A DNA stretch of 64,000 bases from Eleginops maclovinus (GCF_036324505.1 NC_086361.1:8096328-8160327), one strand, 5' to 3'; numbered from the stretch's first letter, positions 24,199-37,973 are shown. The notes: generated by a model from the sequence alone, not told the origin. Program-made: numbers and translations.

Positions 24199-27100
24199 TA
24201 TGTTGAACTGGCTGCTAGGAATCTCCTGGACAAGGACGAGGTACGTCATCTAGAATACAATGCTTAAGTAAAATCATCCTAAAATGAAGTCCATTTCAAG
24301 GTTTCAAGTGTCAAGGCTTTATTTGTCATATGCACAGCAGATACAGCGTATATGTTGGCAATGAAAATCTTATGTCGCGTGCTCCTCCAACAACTCAACA
24401 TACATGGGGCAAATAACATAAATAAATTAGTGCAAAAAGAGAGAAGAATATTTACAGTAACAACAATAAAGATTTGAGGATGTGAAATATATACATATGT
24501 GGAATACATTGAGAGTATTAACACTTTACACTGTTGAATGAGGAGGTATGGACAGATGCATATATTATGTATAGCAGATGTATATGGCAGATATGTACAA
24601 TATATAGATAGTGTACTATAAACAGATATGTATGGCAGATGTGTATATATATATATATGTATGTGTGTACTATAAACAGATGTGAGTAGACATTCACAGC
24701 TCAGGAGTTCAGTAGTCTTTAGCCTGTGGTATAAAACTGTCTCTGAGTCTGGTGGTCTTGGTCCGATGCTGCGGTACCGTCTGCCAGACGGCAGCAGACA
24801 GAACAGATTGTTGCTGGGGTGATGGGGGTCCTTTAATATCCTACCGGCCTTCTTCCTACACCGCTGGGTGTAGAGGTCCTCCATGGATGGCAGCTCCGTC
24901 CTGGTGATGTGCTGAGCAGTTTTCACCACCCTCTGTAGAGTCTTACGGTTGAGGGCGGTGCAACTGCCATACCAGGCGGTGATGCAGCCAGTCAGGATAC
25001 TCTCGATGGTGCACCTGTAGAAGTTGCAGAGTATCCTGGAGTCCATGTTGAACTTCCGCAGCCTGCGGAGGAAGAAGAGCCGCTGTCGAGCCGTCTTGGA
25101 TATGACCCTGGTGTGATGTGTCCATGTCAGGTCCTCACTGATGTTTACCCCGAGGAACCTGAAGCTGCTGACTCTCTCCACAGGAGTCCCGTCGATGGTG
25201 ATGGGTGTGTGTGCCTCTCTCTGCCTCTTCCTGTAGTCCACAATCAGCTCCTTTGTTTTGCTGACGTTGAGATGGAGGTTGTTGTCCTGGCACCAAGATG
25301 TCAGGGCTCTGACCTCCTCTCTGTACGCCGTCTCGTCGCCGTCTGTGATCAGGCCGATGACGGTCGTGTCGTCAGCAAACTTGATGATGGTGTTGGAGCT
25401 GTGTGTGGCCACGCAGTCGTGCGTGAACAGGGAGTAGAGGAGAGGGCTGAGCACACAACCCTGAGGGGCTCCGGTGTTGAGGGTCAAGGTGGAGGATGTG
25501 ATGTTCCCCATCCGCACTGCCTGGGATCTGCCCGTCAGGAAGCTCATGATCCAGTCACAGAGGGCGCTGTTGAGCCCAAGGTCCCTGAGCTTAATGATGA
25601 GCTTGGAGGGCACAATGGTGTTGAATGCTGAACTGTAGTCAATGAACAGCATTCTCACATAAGTGTTCCTCTGGTCCAGGTGGGAGAGGGCAGTGTGGAG
25701 GGTGAGGGAGATGGCATCATCCGTGGACCTGTTTGCTCTGTAGGGCAAACTGCAGGGGGTCCAGTGAGTCAGGGAGGGAGGAGGTGATAAAAGTTTTGAC
25801 TAACCGCTCAAAGCACTTCATGATGATGGAGGTGAGTGCAACTGGGCGGTAGTCATTGAGGCAGATGGGTTTTGTCTTTTTGGGGACAGGGACAATGATG
25901 GACTCTTTAAAAGCATGTGGGGACTACAGACTGGAGCAGTGACCTATTGAAAATGTCTGTGAACACATCTGCCAGCTGAACTGCACACACCTTGAGAGCA
26001 CGGCCAGGGATGCCATCAGGTCCCGGAGCCCTGTGTGCGTTGATCCTTTTCAGAGATCTACACACATCTGCACTGGTTAAAACCAGTGAGCAGGGATCCT
26101 GGGCCTTTTGTGCCTCCACAGCCGGGGGCTTCTCAAAGCGTGCATAAAATGTGTTCAGTTCATCTGGGAGAGATGCAGACACTTCCTCAGCACCACTCGT
26201 TGTCCTTTTGTAGTCTGTTATTGTTTTTAGTCCAGACCACATATTTCTGGCGTTGGAGCCCTTGTAGTTCGACTCCACCTTGTCCCTGTATTGTCTTTTC
26301 GCATCTGCTAATAGCTCTCCGGAGTGCATACCTGGAATTCTGTACTCATCCAAATCACCGCCGCTGTGCGCGATGGCCCGTGCTTTAAGTTTAGCTCGGA
26401 CCTCGCCGTTTATCCAGGGCTTCTCATTTGGGAATGTCCGTACAGTAATCCGCGGCACGACGTCATCGATGCATTTGCCGATGTAGCAAATGACCGCGTC
26501 AGTGTGTGTGTTTATATCGTCCTCCTCAAACACACACCACTCCGTGATGCCAAAGCAGTGGCGGAGAGCAGAGTCAGACTGCTCGGACCAACGCTGCACT
26601 GTCCTTGTCACAGGTCGGTCCCTCTTCAGTCTCTGCCGGTAAACGGGGAGCAGAAGAAGAGATATGTGGTCTGACTTGCCGAAGGGGGGGGCGGGGGAGG
26701 GCTTTATATCCATGCCGGAAAGGAGTGTAAACATGGTCCAGTGTATTTCCACCGCGCGTGGGGCAGCTGACGTGCTGATAGTATTTCGGCAGGACTTTCT
26801 TCATGTTGGCTCTGTTAAAATCCCCGGCCACAATAAATGCGGCCTCTGGCCGAGAAGTCTCTGTCCTGTCGATAATCCCATACAGCTCCTCCAGCGCTGT
26901 GTTGTTGTCAGCGTGCGGCGGAACATACACTGCTGTTAGAACAACAGATGTGAACTCCCTCGGCAGATAAAAAGGCCGGCATCCGATCATGATGTGCTCT
27001 AGGCTGGGAGAACAGTCCGAAGAAATGATCTCCACATCTGAGCACCAGTTGTTGTTGAATCATGAAGCAGACACCTCCTCCCTTGCTCTTCCTGAGTTTA

Positions 27101-30100
27101 TTGTCCGGTCCTGGCGATGAATGGAGAATCCGTGTGGAACAATGGCGGCGTCCGGTATCGTGGGGTCGAGCCAAGTCTCCGTGAAAACCAAAACATTACA
27201 GGTCTTAATGTCCCTTGAAATGCCACCCTGCTACGGAGTTCGTCCAGCTTATTATCCAGGATTGGACATTTGCCAGAAGTAAACTCGGTAGAGGAGGCCT
27301 GTTTTCACGTTTCCTCAGCCTGACCAGGACCCCGGCCCGGGAACCTCGTGGTCTCTTCCTCCTGCGCTCCACAGGTAGAGCTCCAGCAGGTAAACACGGA
27401 GACTCTCCATTGTTTGCAGGTCGTCGTGGATTATTGCTGTCCACCACGACCTGATGTGTAAAAGTTGTTCTCTATCATATTGGATGATAGGGCTCGCTTG
27501 GGCGGTTTGCATGTTGCAAAAAAAGTTAAAAACAACCAACAAAGTAAAACAATAAAAAACTAAATGTGTGGTGTTTGAGGAGCTCGAGACACTGCACCAT
27601 CCTCGGCTCCATCTTGACCTTAGATTGACCAGTTGTGTCTCTTTGTGGTTGTTTCAGATCATGTGTTGCATTTTATGTTCCATATTAGTTGTGTTCTGTT
27701 TCCATGATAGTCTTTAGTTGCATCTTTTCCTCCCCCTTTTCAATGGTCATTATACGTCCCTTAGTGCCTCTTTGTTGTCCATGCCATGAGTCTAAAGGCT
27801 TTTTTGGAATGAAAAATGAACAAGGAATGATAAACATTGGGGATATACATTTCATAAGGAGGGAAAATACTTGGAATCTCACTCCATCAATGTCAATATC
27901 AAAACCTCATATTTGTTATTTTGCAGGACACAGTAATCGAGACCCAGCACGTTGTTCTGCACGTGACCTTCACGGCACACGGACCACCCGCAGGCCCTGC
28001 ATCCACACCTCCATGACGTGGGTCTGGAAAGTAAGTGTCTCGAACCACAGCTCTTTCTCCCATCTGAACTGACTTTTTCTTGCCCTCCCATATTTATTCC
28101 TCACAGGTAAGAGCTGCTTCTCCCCTCTGTTCAAGTTCGAGGAGATGCAGGATTGTGAAGAACTTCACCCTGATTCTTTTGATGCTCCGGGGCAGGAGGA
28201 GGGGGTGCTGCCTACCCGCAGGGTACGTTGCATTGCTCTTATGTTGACATGCTGGTTTTGCCCTGCAGTAACCTTGCTGTCTTTTCAATGAACTTCTCAG
28301 AAACAGTCTTCTATGGCAGGCTTAAACCTAATTTTCTTCCAAAAATACTTTCCCATCTTTAACATCTCTCTCCTCTGCGGTCTTTAATACGCTCTTCCTG
28401 TCAGAGGTTTAAAGAAAAGCCGCTCTTTTCTCTATCTTTTCACACACTTCACTCTGTACTTCTCCATCAATTCACGTCCTCGTGTGATTATTTTACAGCT
28501 CGGGAGGATTGTGACCCTCAATCTAGAAATGGGAGGTTATTCTCTTTTTGATCTCGTTTTAATTCTCTATGATCAGCCAATGTATAAAATATAGATATAA
28601 TCTTTTGCTGATCATTCATTGTGGATAATGTCGACATTAGTTTGGTTTCACATTCAAGGGGGTAGCTTTGGATGCGTTTTCCTCCTTATGATGGACCGGC
28701 CTTGCTTTTGTTCCCTGTTACAGCTACCAGTATCCCACCATGGACACCGTAGCGGAGATGATCCCATCCGTCCTGCAGTTTTTCAAGTGAGTAAATGGCA
28801 TTTATTCAGAAGGAGCAAAATGTTGTTTTTCGCCTCAAAACATACTTGTGATTCTGTGTGTTTGACTTCAAATGAGCTGACTCTCTGTATGTGGTATTAA
28901 CTTGTTTTGTCCCTCACAGCTTCCGTACTGTAATCGGACGTGGGTGTGGGGGGTCGGAGCGTACATCCTCTCCAAGTTTGCAGTGAGTGTCCTTTTTTTA
29001 AGCTCTTGTGTTCTGACAGCAGCGTATAAAACCTGCGCCTTGGTTGTTTAATAAACAGCAATGAGAGATGGTAGGAACATATGCAGTAATTTTCAAATTT
29101 CTAAATTGCGTTAATACATCCATAACTCAAACATCTTTGCCATTTGTAATGGTTACAGTGGTTTATTATTTTGCATAACGTTGTAGAAGAAGAACACAGA
29201 CTATGTCAGTAAAAGTGGCAAAATGTACAACTACTCTCCTAGACTCCAAGTAGGACTAAATATGGCAATATACTTTAAGTACCAACAGTAAAAAGTACTC
29301 GTTGTTCAAAATGGCCCATTACAGAATATATTATATTACTGAATTCAATTATGGAGGATTTAATGAGAATATAACTTTAATAGTGCAGCTGCTAACGCTC
29401 ATTTATATTACTTTATAGAAGAAAATACAATATTTTCCCGAAGGCTGAATTATGAAATAGCAAAAACTCTACAAAAAAAGTACTTAATACACATATTACA
29501 ATAAATTCACTAGTTATTTTCCAGCTCTGTTAAAAAGAGCATGTTAAATGTATACAAAATGTATAAGATTACTTATTATTATGATTTCACATCATTCCTG
29601 ATATTAGAGAAATCAGAGTAAAGTAGGAATTCAATCGGAATAATATATTAATATAAGAATAAATATATAGATTAAAATAAGAACAAAATTAAGAATAAAA
29701 ATAAGAATTAAATTACAAATTAATATAAGAATAAATATAGGATTAAATAACAACAAAATAAAGAATTAAAATAAGAATTAAACTACAAATTAATGTAAGA
29801 ATAAATATAGGATTAAAAAAGAACAAAATAAAGAATAAAAACAAGAATAAATTACAAATTAATATAAGAATAAATATAGGATTAAAATAAGAACAAAATA
29901 AAGAATAAAATAAGAATGAACTTACAAATTAATATAGAATAAATATAGGATTAAAAAAAGAACAAAATAAAGAATTAAATTACAAATTAATATAAGAATA
30001 AATATAGGATTAAAAAAAGAACAAAATAAAGAATAAAATAAGAATTAAATTACAAATTAATATAAGATAAATATAGGATTAAAAAGACAACAAAATAAAG

Positions 30101-32771
30101 ATTTAAATAGAATTAAATTACAAATTAATATAAGAATAAATATAGGTTTAAAAATAAGAACAAAATTAAGAATAAAATTAAGAATTAAATTACAAATTAA
30201 TATAAGAATAAATATAGGATTAAAATAAGAACAAAATTAAGAATAAAATTAAGAATTAAATTACAAATTAATATAAGAATAAATATAGGATTAAAATAAG
30301 AACAAAATAAAGAATTAAAATAAGAATTAAACTACAAATTAATATAGAATAAATATAGGATTAAAATAAGACAAAATTAAGAATAAAATTAGAATTAAAT
30401 TACAAATTAATATAAGAATAAATATAGGATTAAAATAAGAACAAAATTAAGAATAAAATTAAGAACTCTTATAATTAGTTAAATTTAAAGACCTAAAACT
30501 TATTTACAGCTGAAAAAAATGTCATCAGATAAAGACGATGCAAAACGTTCCTAATGTGATAATTGTGCAGCTTTAATTATTTGTAATAACTTGTGTGCTG
30601 ATTTAACTTTTACCTTTTTACACTGTTTTCATGTACATTTCTGTCTGTACTTTTACCTACTGAAAGACACTGAACACATTGTGTTCGTGATGTTTTCTCT
30701 ATCATCTCACCATTTTTTGCTTCTGTCATCAGCTGGCAAACCCAGATTCAGTGGAAGGTCTGGTTTTGGTCAACATCGACACTAACGCCAGAGGATGGAT
30801 CGACTGGGCTGCTCAGAGGTACGATCGTCTTTGTACACAGAAACATGTTGTATTTAATAGAGTTAGATCTAATATGACCTCTCCATCAGTTTACGTTTAG
30901 CTGTGGATATGAAATTATGCGACCGCGTGCATGGTCCCAGAGCGCTATGATTATGTCCTTGTTTATCATATTAGACTAAAAAGTGATGAACCGTCCTATT
31001 GATTTGTCTTCCTCTCCTCCTCCAGCTCGTCTCCGTGACGTCTTCCCTCACAGAGCAGATCAGTCCCACCTCTTCAGTCAGGTACGGAGACGATATTATA
31101 GTGTGAATTCAGTCTGTGTTTCATATCAGAACACAACATACTTTCCACAAATAGCTTCGATTAAATGTCGTTTCTTGCAGGAGGAGCTGTCCGCCAACAC
31201 AGAGCTAGTGCAGTTTCACAGAGAGCGCATCTCCAAAGCGTCCAATATGGTCAACATAGAGCTCTTCTGGAAGACTTACAACAGGTAAACACACCTGCAG
31301 ACATTATAAGATACATTCAATGCTATCTCAAAAACAACCAACAGCTTCTCTTTCTGTTTCCCTCCAGCCGTAGAGACTTGAACATCGACCGCAACAGCAC
31401 CTTCAAGTAAATATTTACTAAACTTCTATCTGTATTCTTTATTTCTTGCTTGATTTGTAAAATAAAAACCTCTTATATATCTGAATTAAACCTTCTAATC
31501 TATATCTCTGTCCACTTCAGTGTCCAGTGATGTTGGTGGTGGGAGATCAGGCTCCTATGAGGAAGCTGCCGTAAGTGTTGAGGTCTTATTTTACGTTTGA
31601 ATGGGAATTTGACTTGACTGGTTTTGTAGTGGGTTTTTCTCAATGTATATCAACACAAGAGTTGAGTCTTGTTGGCGATGTTTACTGTTCCTTGTATGAC
31701 CACTAGGTGGAGTGCAACAGCAAAATGGACCAACAAACAAACTCATTCTTAAAGGTAACAAAGTCTTTCTTTTTTTGGATCTGTTTTTATCCTGTATGTC
31801 TCCCTTACTGCACTTTTTTTACCATTAACTCTTCCTCTTTGTCCACCACAGATGGCTGACGTGGTGGTCTCCCTCAGCTGACCCAGGTAACAACAAACTA
31901 ACATCGTCTTTCTAACACTTAAGGACATGGATCCTTCTTTGTGCTCATGTATGGATGCGTTTTAAAACAACTCAGAATTACAAAACATCATCTGAAACTG
32001 AAGCACGTACCTATAATTAGATCTCCCATGCTATTGAAGGGATATTGCCAGTACCTTGTCTCCAAAAAGCCACAAAAAAAACAACAAACTTCTTTGAAAA
32101 GTTCTGGGTGTTGTAGTCTAGCGGCGACCTTGGGTCTAAGTCAAAGCTTAAGCTACCTTTTTTTTTTATTGCTAGCATGGGCGACTACACTGATGACAAA
32201 AAACGGTACAATTCTATAGAAGTCTACGAGAAAATGACCCTGATTCTCACTGTGATTGAATGCCTAATTTTCCAGTCTTTTTCAATTTGGTATGATGTCA
32301 AAATAGAAACAAATAAAGCTCTCTCTACCTTTTGAGTTCTTACCACTGCCTTGTCCAGTCTGGGATTCATTTGTACACCTTTTACAGATTGGAATTACTC
32401 AATGCACTGCTGTTATCTCTCTTTGTGTTTGCAGCCTGCTAAACTGACTGAGGCTTTCAAGTACTTCATCCAAGGAATGGGATACAGTAAGTTCAAACTT
32501 GTGTATTTTAAGTAGGACAACCACACTTTTTTCTTTGACGTTGCATGTGTTTCCATTAATTTCTAATATTCAAAGGTATTCTATTCTATCTATCTGTTCT
32601 TCTCCACAGTGGCTTCATCTTGCATGACCCGCTGTCCCGCTCCCGCACTACCTCCCTGTCCTCCTCCTACTCCATGGATGGGTCGCGCTCTCGCTCCCGC
32701 ACCCTGTCTCAGGGCTCTCAGGGCGGACAGATGCCGCCCAGCCCTCCCAAACCATGGAGGTGTCTTGCTGA
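24199..32771 (+). CDS. ndrg2: NDRG2, N-myc downstream-regulated family protein (5' exons not found)
   Basis: Recognised exons with GT/AG sites: 24199-24240, 27927-28030, 28107-28222, 28724-28786, 28920-28982, 30733-30818, 31026-31081, 31181-31284, 31368-31406, 31521-31570, 31707-31754, 31852-31886, 32435-32486, 32610-32771. Peptides include [100 protein letters not shown] and the terminal MEVSC before TGA. The ELAAR-LLD and MASSCMTR segments single out NDRG2 from NDRG1, 3 and 4. NDRG proteins have an alpha/beta-hydrolase fold without catalysis and act in the cytoplasm in growth and stress signalling. About ten single-base indels break the frame while splice sites and residues are conserved, which suggests sequence error rather than decay. 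Confidence 0.88.
24285..27640 (-). mobile_element. CR1/L2-like LINE in ndrg2 intron (antisense)
   Basis: A near-full-length non-LTR element lies between ndrg2 exons 24199-24240 and 27927-28030, in reverse orientation. It has an endonuclease, a reverse transcriptase, then a 3' tail ending 'aataaagccttgacacttg' near 24300. The intron holds little else. Boundaries are approximate, as no target duplication could be defined. Confidence 0.8.
24690..27542 (-). pseudogene. LINE endonuclease/reverse transcriptase polyprotein, frameshifted
   Basis: From 27542 the pieces read: [19 protein letters not shown]; an APE endonuclease with [23 protein letters not shown] and [11 protein letters not shown]; a linker; then reverse transcriptase with [28 protein letters not shown] (motif A), [15 protein letters not shown] (motif B) and [13 protein letters not shown] (catalytic FADD), followed by [15 protein letters not shown] and [12 protein letters not shown]. 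This is the jockey superfamily (CR1/L2-like) order common in fish. At least three frame changes occur, near 26690 (a G-run), 25908 (a T-run) and 25742 (a C-run), plus one near 27040. All but one sit in homopolymers, so some may be sequencing errors. The frame below 24690 is read-through into the 3' tail. Confidence 0.85.
29626..30466. repeat. AT-rich minisatellite (~70-bp unit, ~12 copies) in ndrg2 intron
   Basis: The unit contains 'ttaatataagaataaatat', 'aggattaaaataagaac' and 'aaaattaagaataaaatt'. About twelve tandem copies, with unit-length variation, fill the intron between exons 28920-28982 and 30733-30818. Confidence 0.95.
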
Positions 32772-33696
32772 AGGAAAAAAATAAATAAAAATAGCTTAAG
32801 AGATAGAGGGTGAGAAGAAGAGGGCAAAACAGAAAGGGAAAGATGAAGCGCGACGATAATGAAGGAACAAGACGAATGGGTTACTTATTTGTCACTTAAC
32901 AACTCCCATCATTCCCCACAAGAGCAGGAATAGGATAAGAGATGGAGGGAGACCGAGAACAGTCCTCCTCCTTTCTGCTGAATCAAAGTGGTTGGGCTGT
33001 TCTACAACAATATAAAAAGTATAGGAATGAGAGATTAATAAAAAAAGGGGGGAGTCGAGGAAATAATGTCGACCAGTCCTGTCTCCCTCCCTCTTTTGAC
33101 TCCTATAGAGCCCTTTAGTTTAGAGGAGGCCTATAGACAACACACACCTTGCAGTAACCAATGGTAATAATTCAGAAATGGTTTTGTTGTGACCCTGATG
33201 ATTATGGTGTTGATGATGATGATGATGATGATAATGATGATGATGATATAATAGATAAACAGTTTCAGTTTAAAACAACATAGATTAAAAAATAAAAGAC
33301 AAAAAAATAGAATTTAGCAAAGATACTTATAACAATGTGTGTCTACTACTTTTTAAGCTACATTTTACCGTGTATTTTTACTTTATCTGATTTTATTATG
33401 TCATTTGTAACCTGCCTCAGCAATGGCCGAGCTACTGATTGGTTGACCTGTCAGCCAATGAGAACCATTATAGTGACTACTTCCTCCTTGTGTTGCCAGG
33501 TTGTTTATGTCTTCCATTTGCCCCGTCTATAAGTGACTGTTTTTGTTTTTTCCATTGGATTTAAGGGAAGTAGGCAGGAAGCTATTTCATTATTTTACTC
33601 TTTTTTTTTTTCTGGACTTGGAAGTTGCATGCCTGGTTTTAGCCCATGTGAATATCGACTGGATACAATTTTTTTTAAATATATATTCTGCTAATG

Positions 33697-33748
<52 letters not shown>

Positions 33749-35088
33749 TTTTTTATTTCCTTGGAGTGTTTGGCAAACATGGCGGTCTACAGGTAAGCAT
33801 AGGTGAGACTAGTCGCTCACTAAGTAGTGCTTCCAATTTCCTGGTGTCCCGCACTGGGGACCAAATATCCATGCTGGTCTGCTACTCAACAGGAAGCCTT
33901 GCATCGCTTAGTAGCATGGTGGGTGGGATATTGCATTTCAGTTTTTGGGTTTAAAAGCAGAGGGATCACTGTGTTTATCTCTGGGTTGTAGTCTTTTAGC
34001 CTTCCCCAGTGCACGGATACCTCCTAACAAACCCGCTAGCATATTTGATTTTGAGTGCGTTGGGAAGTGTAATGAACACAGCTTTCTCAACTAGCGGCTT
34101 TACCCAAAAGGGGGGTCAAGAAAATTGTGTTGTGAATGTTGCGGTATGTATGGTCCGAGGAAGAAAAATGTTGGTGTATGGAAGCGCTTTTTTTTCCTGT
34201 AGCACAATTATTGGCAGTAAAGCATCCGGGGTCCTATGGAGAATTTTTAAATTTGATGCCAGCTAAACCCCCTGTGATTGACTTATCAAGCCCCGGTTCC
34301 GCCCTTCACTGCCAACACACTTGGGAAAAAAGTGTACAAATGTTGCCTCCATCAGTCGAAATATTGAGCCTTTTTTTGTCATACAAGTAAAAAAAATAAA
34401 ACAGCCAATTTCTGCACCTTGAAAACAAAATCTCGAATTGCAGCCAATAAGCTTTCTTACTGCCAAATCTAAGAGCACCAAATGCAGGACTCAAGATACC
34501 GCCATCAGAAATGTCCCACTTAATGAGCTTACCACTGCCCAGCAACATGTCATTATGCTGGCGTACTTTTGAAAGTCCCAGTTTTTGGACCCAGTGAGAT
34601 TATTTTCCTTGGCATTATTGAGCGTGGCACCTATTTGAACGCGTTCCTGTTCTGATGAAGCGTTGCATCTTTGTTTGTTTTTTGAAGAAGTTACATTTTT
34701 ATGAAGGGTTGCCTGTTTCTGCCACACGCTATGTAAGGGTCCCAAGCTGTTTGATGAAGTAGAGTTGGATGACGACAGTGACGGAAAGAAGCTGGAGTGC
34801 CTAAATGCAAAATGTGACGTCTACCCCGGATGCCGCCATGTTTAGGCACTTATGTTGCTGTTGAGTGCTGAAGAATTTGATTGGAAATTTCTCCTCCCAG
34901 ACTTAAAAAAAAAGCTTGAGCAATCTAGCATGGGAGCGTCTACCCAAAAAAAGATAACAGTTGGAGCCTAGACAATGAATTTGGCCAAATAAGGAAAAGG
35001 AGTGGTACTTATTTTGGAGAGTTGAGCAGGGCTGTGTGGTGTAAATGCTCGTCCATTTTGTCTTTTCATTTTTAATTTGTTCATTGTT

Positions 35089-35089
<1 letters not shown>
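32772..35089. other. ndrg2 3' flank with microsatellites; otherwise unassigned
   Basis: The 3' untranslated region of ndrg2 starts at 32772; AATAAA-like signals occur at 32784 and 33294. Simple repeats follow: a GAT-type run at about 33211-33248 and (GT)n at 33699-33747. From 33748 to 35089 no frame resembles a known protein. Confidence 0.5.

Positions 35090-35120
<31 letters not shown>
35090..35120. repeat. Poly-C tract, 31 bases
   Basis: An uninterrupted run of 31 C. Runs this long are rare in vertebrate DNA, and its true length is hard to read. Confidence 0.95.
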
Positions 35121-35121
<1 letters not shown>

Positions 35122-37018
35122 ACCATTTGTTTAAGGATTTTTGATTTGTTTTATCTCTTTGAAATGTTAGTTTTTCCGTTCCCGATGTGCTCACAAATTA
35201 GTTAACCGTTTTGATAGTTCTTGTGTAACTTTTTTAGCCTTAGCACTGATAGGGAGATTAATATAATTAACAAAAAAAAATAAAGGGACAAGAATACAAT
35301 CAATTTTACTTGTGGGCTTATTTCTCTGTGTAACCAATGAAACATACAAAAAAGCAAACGTAAATATTAATAAATGCTTAAAAATATACCTGTCTCCTGT
35401 CTTGCATTTCCAATAGAAGCTTTTCTTTATTCTATATACTCCCATTGTGTTGCTATATTTCCACAAAGCATTTCTCCTGTCAAGCAGGTAGGGAAGAAAA
35501 AGCCTCGATTAAACTTATCACAGACAGCTGCTATATGGCTACTGACCATTGGGGGCCAGCACTGAGCACGATTGTACTGAACAGCACTCCAATCGAAAAG
35601 CAAGAAGGAAAAAAAAATGCGCCATCTTGGATTTTCTGAAAGAAAATACCACGTGGGAAGGACACGTGCTCCTTGGAAGTAAATAGCCTATACAAGTTCT
35701 ATTTTCTCCCGAAAGGTTTGTATTTGTTTGTTTCCTCTCTCGAATAAAAGAACATTTCACACATATGCCATGATTCACAATGCAATAAGTTATATCTTGA
35801 AACAGCTGGGTATTAGAACAAGACCTTGATAGGGCTAGCTAATTAGCCTTGTTATGCTACATGATTACACAAACTTTAATTTTGCTCCAGAATTTCTTCT
35901 GTAATTTCTTCAGATAAAGTAAAAATAAAGTATTATTTTCAAAAATATGTTAATTAAATACAATACCACGCTATCCTCCTGAGGTGGACTTTATGTACCT
36001 TTTAATTCCACCTATTTTTTAACAGTACTAAATCCATGTATTTACCCATATTATATTTCCCTTACTGTTGGATTTTTCCCCCCAAAAACATGGCAAATGT
36101 TTTTTAAATTTCCCTGATTTAAGAAAATGCTATGTTATGTATAAACAAGATGCCTCGGACCCAAATGCGGGGAGAGTTCAGTCCCAAATTTAAAAACCAC
36201 ACAGTGGCGAATTAAAATGATTTATTTTTTCCCCGTTAAGCTACCCTGCATTTGTTTTGGCAGCTTCTTTAACACAAAAAGGGACATGTTAAATCTTTAA
36301 ATTTGTTTTAAATTTGTGACTATGATTGGCCTCTTGTAAAAAAAGGTGTAATGAGTATTTTTAAAAGTGAGTCAAAACCCCCCAAATTTTCAATTGGTGT
36401 TGATTTTTATTAAAAAAATCAAAATGAATTTAGATTGTATGTTTAGAAGTGTCATAGATTTCCCAAAAAATAAAAACCCTTTGATATAAAACTGATTTTA
36501 CTTTAGTGAACCATAAAAGTATAAAATGAAAAAAAAAAAATACTGTTTTTTTTTAGGTGACTAAAAAATTGTTTCTGTTAGTTCGCTTCACAACATATTT
36601 TTTCTTTTCATAGCAAAGGTAATTATACATTTTTAAAGATAAAATACAAATATGAATTTTAAAAAAGATAAAATAAAAACCTTTAAAATTACAAGATAAA
36701 AAGAAAATAAAAAGTGAATTAAAAACCATGAAGCAGTTCTTTGAACGCAAAAAAATTTAGAAAAATAAACCCTATTTTTGTCATTATTAATAAAGGGGAA
36801 AACCTGCACTGATTCAAATATAAAAAAAAGTTTTTAACCCCTAAAACTTTAATCTGACCTCGTTGTTTTTGATGGTTTTTCGTCACAGGGTTTTTAAACC
36901 AAAAGGGGGGAAGTAAAGAAAGAACTTTAAAGCAACAACATAAAACTTAAAAACCCCAGACTGATGAATATATGCTGTGTTTCTAACTTTTAAAAAGTTG
37001 TGGTGAAAAAATTTCCTT
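35121..37018. other. Unassigned, homopolymer-rich
   Basis: No recognised gene. From about 36000 the text becomes dense in stretched A, T, C and G runs, unlike the sequence before 33 kb. This suggests low base accuracy. Confidence 0.5.
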
Positions 37019-37973
37019 TCAACCCAATGTCTGGTTTGTTGTTTTTGTAGCTTTTCTCAAACCCGAAAAAACCCGACATTGTAGACTTTGACTTTGGTTA
37101 CATAGCTTTGAGAAAAAAGCCCCGCAGAGGAACTCGTGCCCTGGTATAGACTTGAGTCGGCCCGATTTCAAGGTTGAGTTTATGCGAATGTCAAAGCGGT
37201 GGCTAATTGTGGGCAATTAGGGGTTCCGGAGCGGATCAGAGGGAGTGATTCTGCGAAGCACTAACCAGGGCGAAGATGGACTGCTGGAACTAAAAATAAA
37301 CTCGCTTTCTTTTTTCCCTTTTGCCAAACCCTTTGCGCTTTCCCGGGTTTTTTAGGCCTCATCTGTTTTTTTGAAATACAGCAAAAATGAGTGTTGGTTG
37401 ACTTTTGAGGTCAAATCGGTTGAATGAATCCCTGAGAGTTCCTGATATTTTGGAGCACACATTAGTGGGAAATTAAATTTTTTCGCGTGGGTCAACAGAT
37501 TGGTGCATTTTTTAAATTTCAGAGCTTGATCGATGCGTTTGGATCGTGATCTCTTGCGGGATAAAGGCAAAAGCCGGTTAATATGCAATGTGCCCAACAG
37601 TGGTCCTCCTGATGGCCTTAGTTACCTAATGCTCTCTGTATTTGCCCCTGTTTGCGCAATTCGTTTCCCAAAAGCAGTGTAGTGAGCAGGTTTGAGGAAG
37701 GGGATTCTCTCGGGGCGAGTTTTTGCGGCTGTTTCCAAGTCTTTTTTAGTTTGTTTTCTAAGTTTGGGTTGATTCGTTTTCATTGAAGTTTTTGAGAGCC
37801 AAAACCCCAATTCATTGAGTGCAGACAAACCCGAAAGCGTGGTTGTTGTTATTTGCTTGGGACAATTCATCTAATGTCTCCGTTTCCTTCTGAAGAGCCC
37901 CTTTCCTTCTCTTTATTTTTTTGGGGGTTTCACACTCCAAGTAGTGGCTAGTTCTTGAGCCCCTACATCATCT
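37019..37973 (-). other. Possible 3' coding part of the SecA-like gene
   Basis: Three minus-strand frames (37870-37622, 37597-37352, 37216-37019) are open for 65-82 codons each in what looks like protein-coding composition. They directly follow the SecA-like helicase core on the same strand. I recognise no domain in them. They may be the downstream part of the same protein, broken by indels. Confidence 0.3.

Noticed and set aside
24291..24689. C-terminal 130 codons of the LINE frame
   Set aside because: They translate microsatellite-like 3' tail sequence, not a protein domain.
25113..25631. 172-codon plus-strand frame
   Set aside because: It is the antisense shadow of the LINE reverse transcriptase.
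29626..30466. CRISPR-like regular repeats
   Set aside because: The units are contiguous AT-rich tandem copies without unique spacers, in an intron of a vertebrate gene.
33775..33797. ATGGCGGTCTACAG followed by a GTAAGC donor, as a first exon
   Set aside because: No downstream exon or homology supports it.
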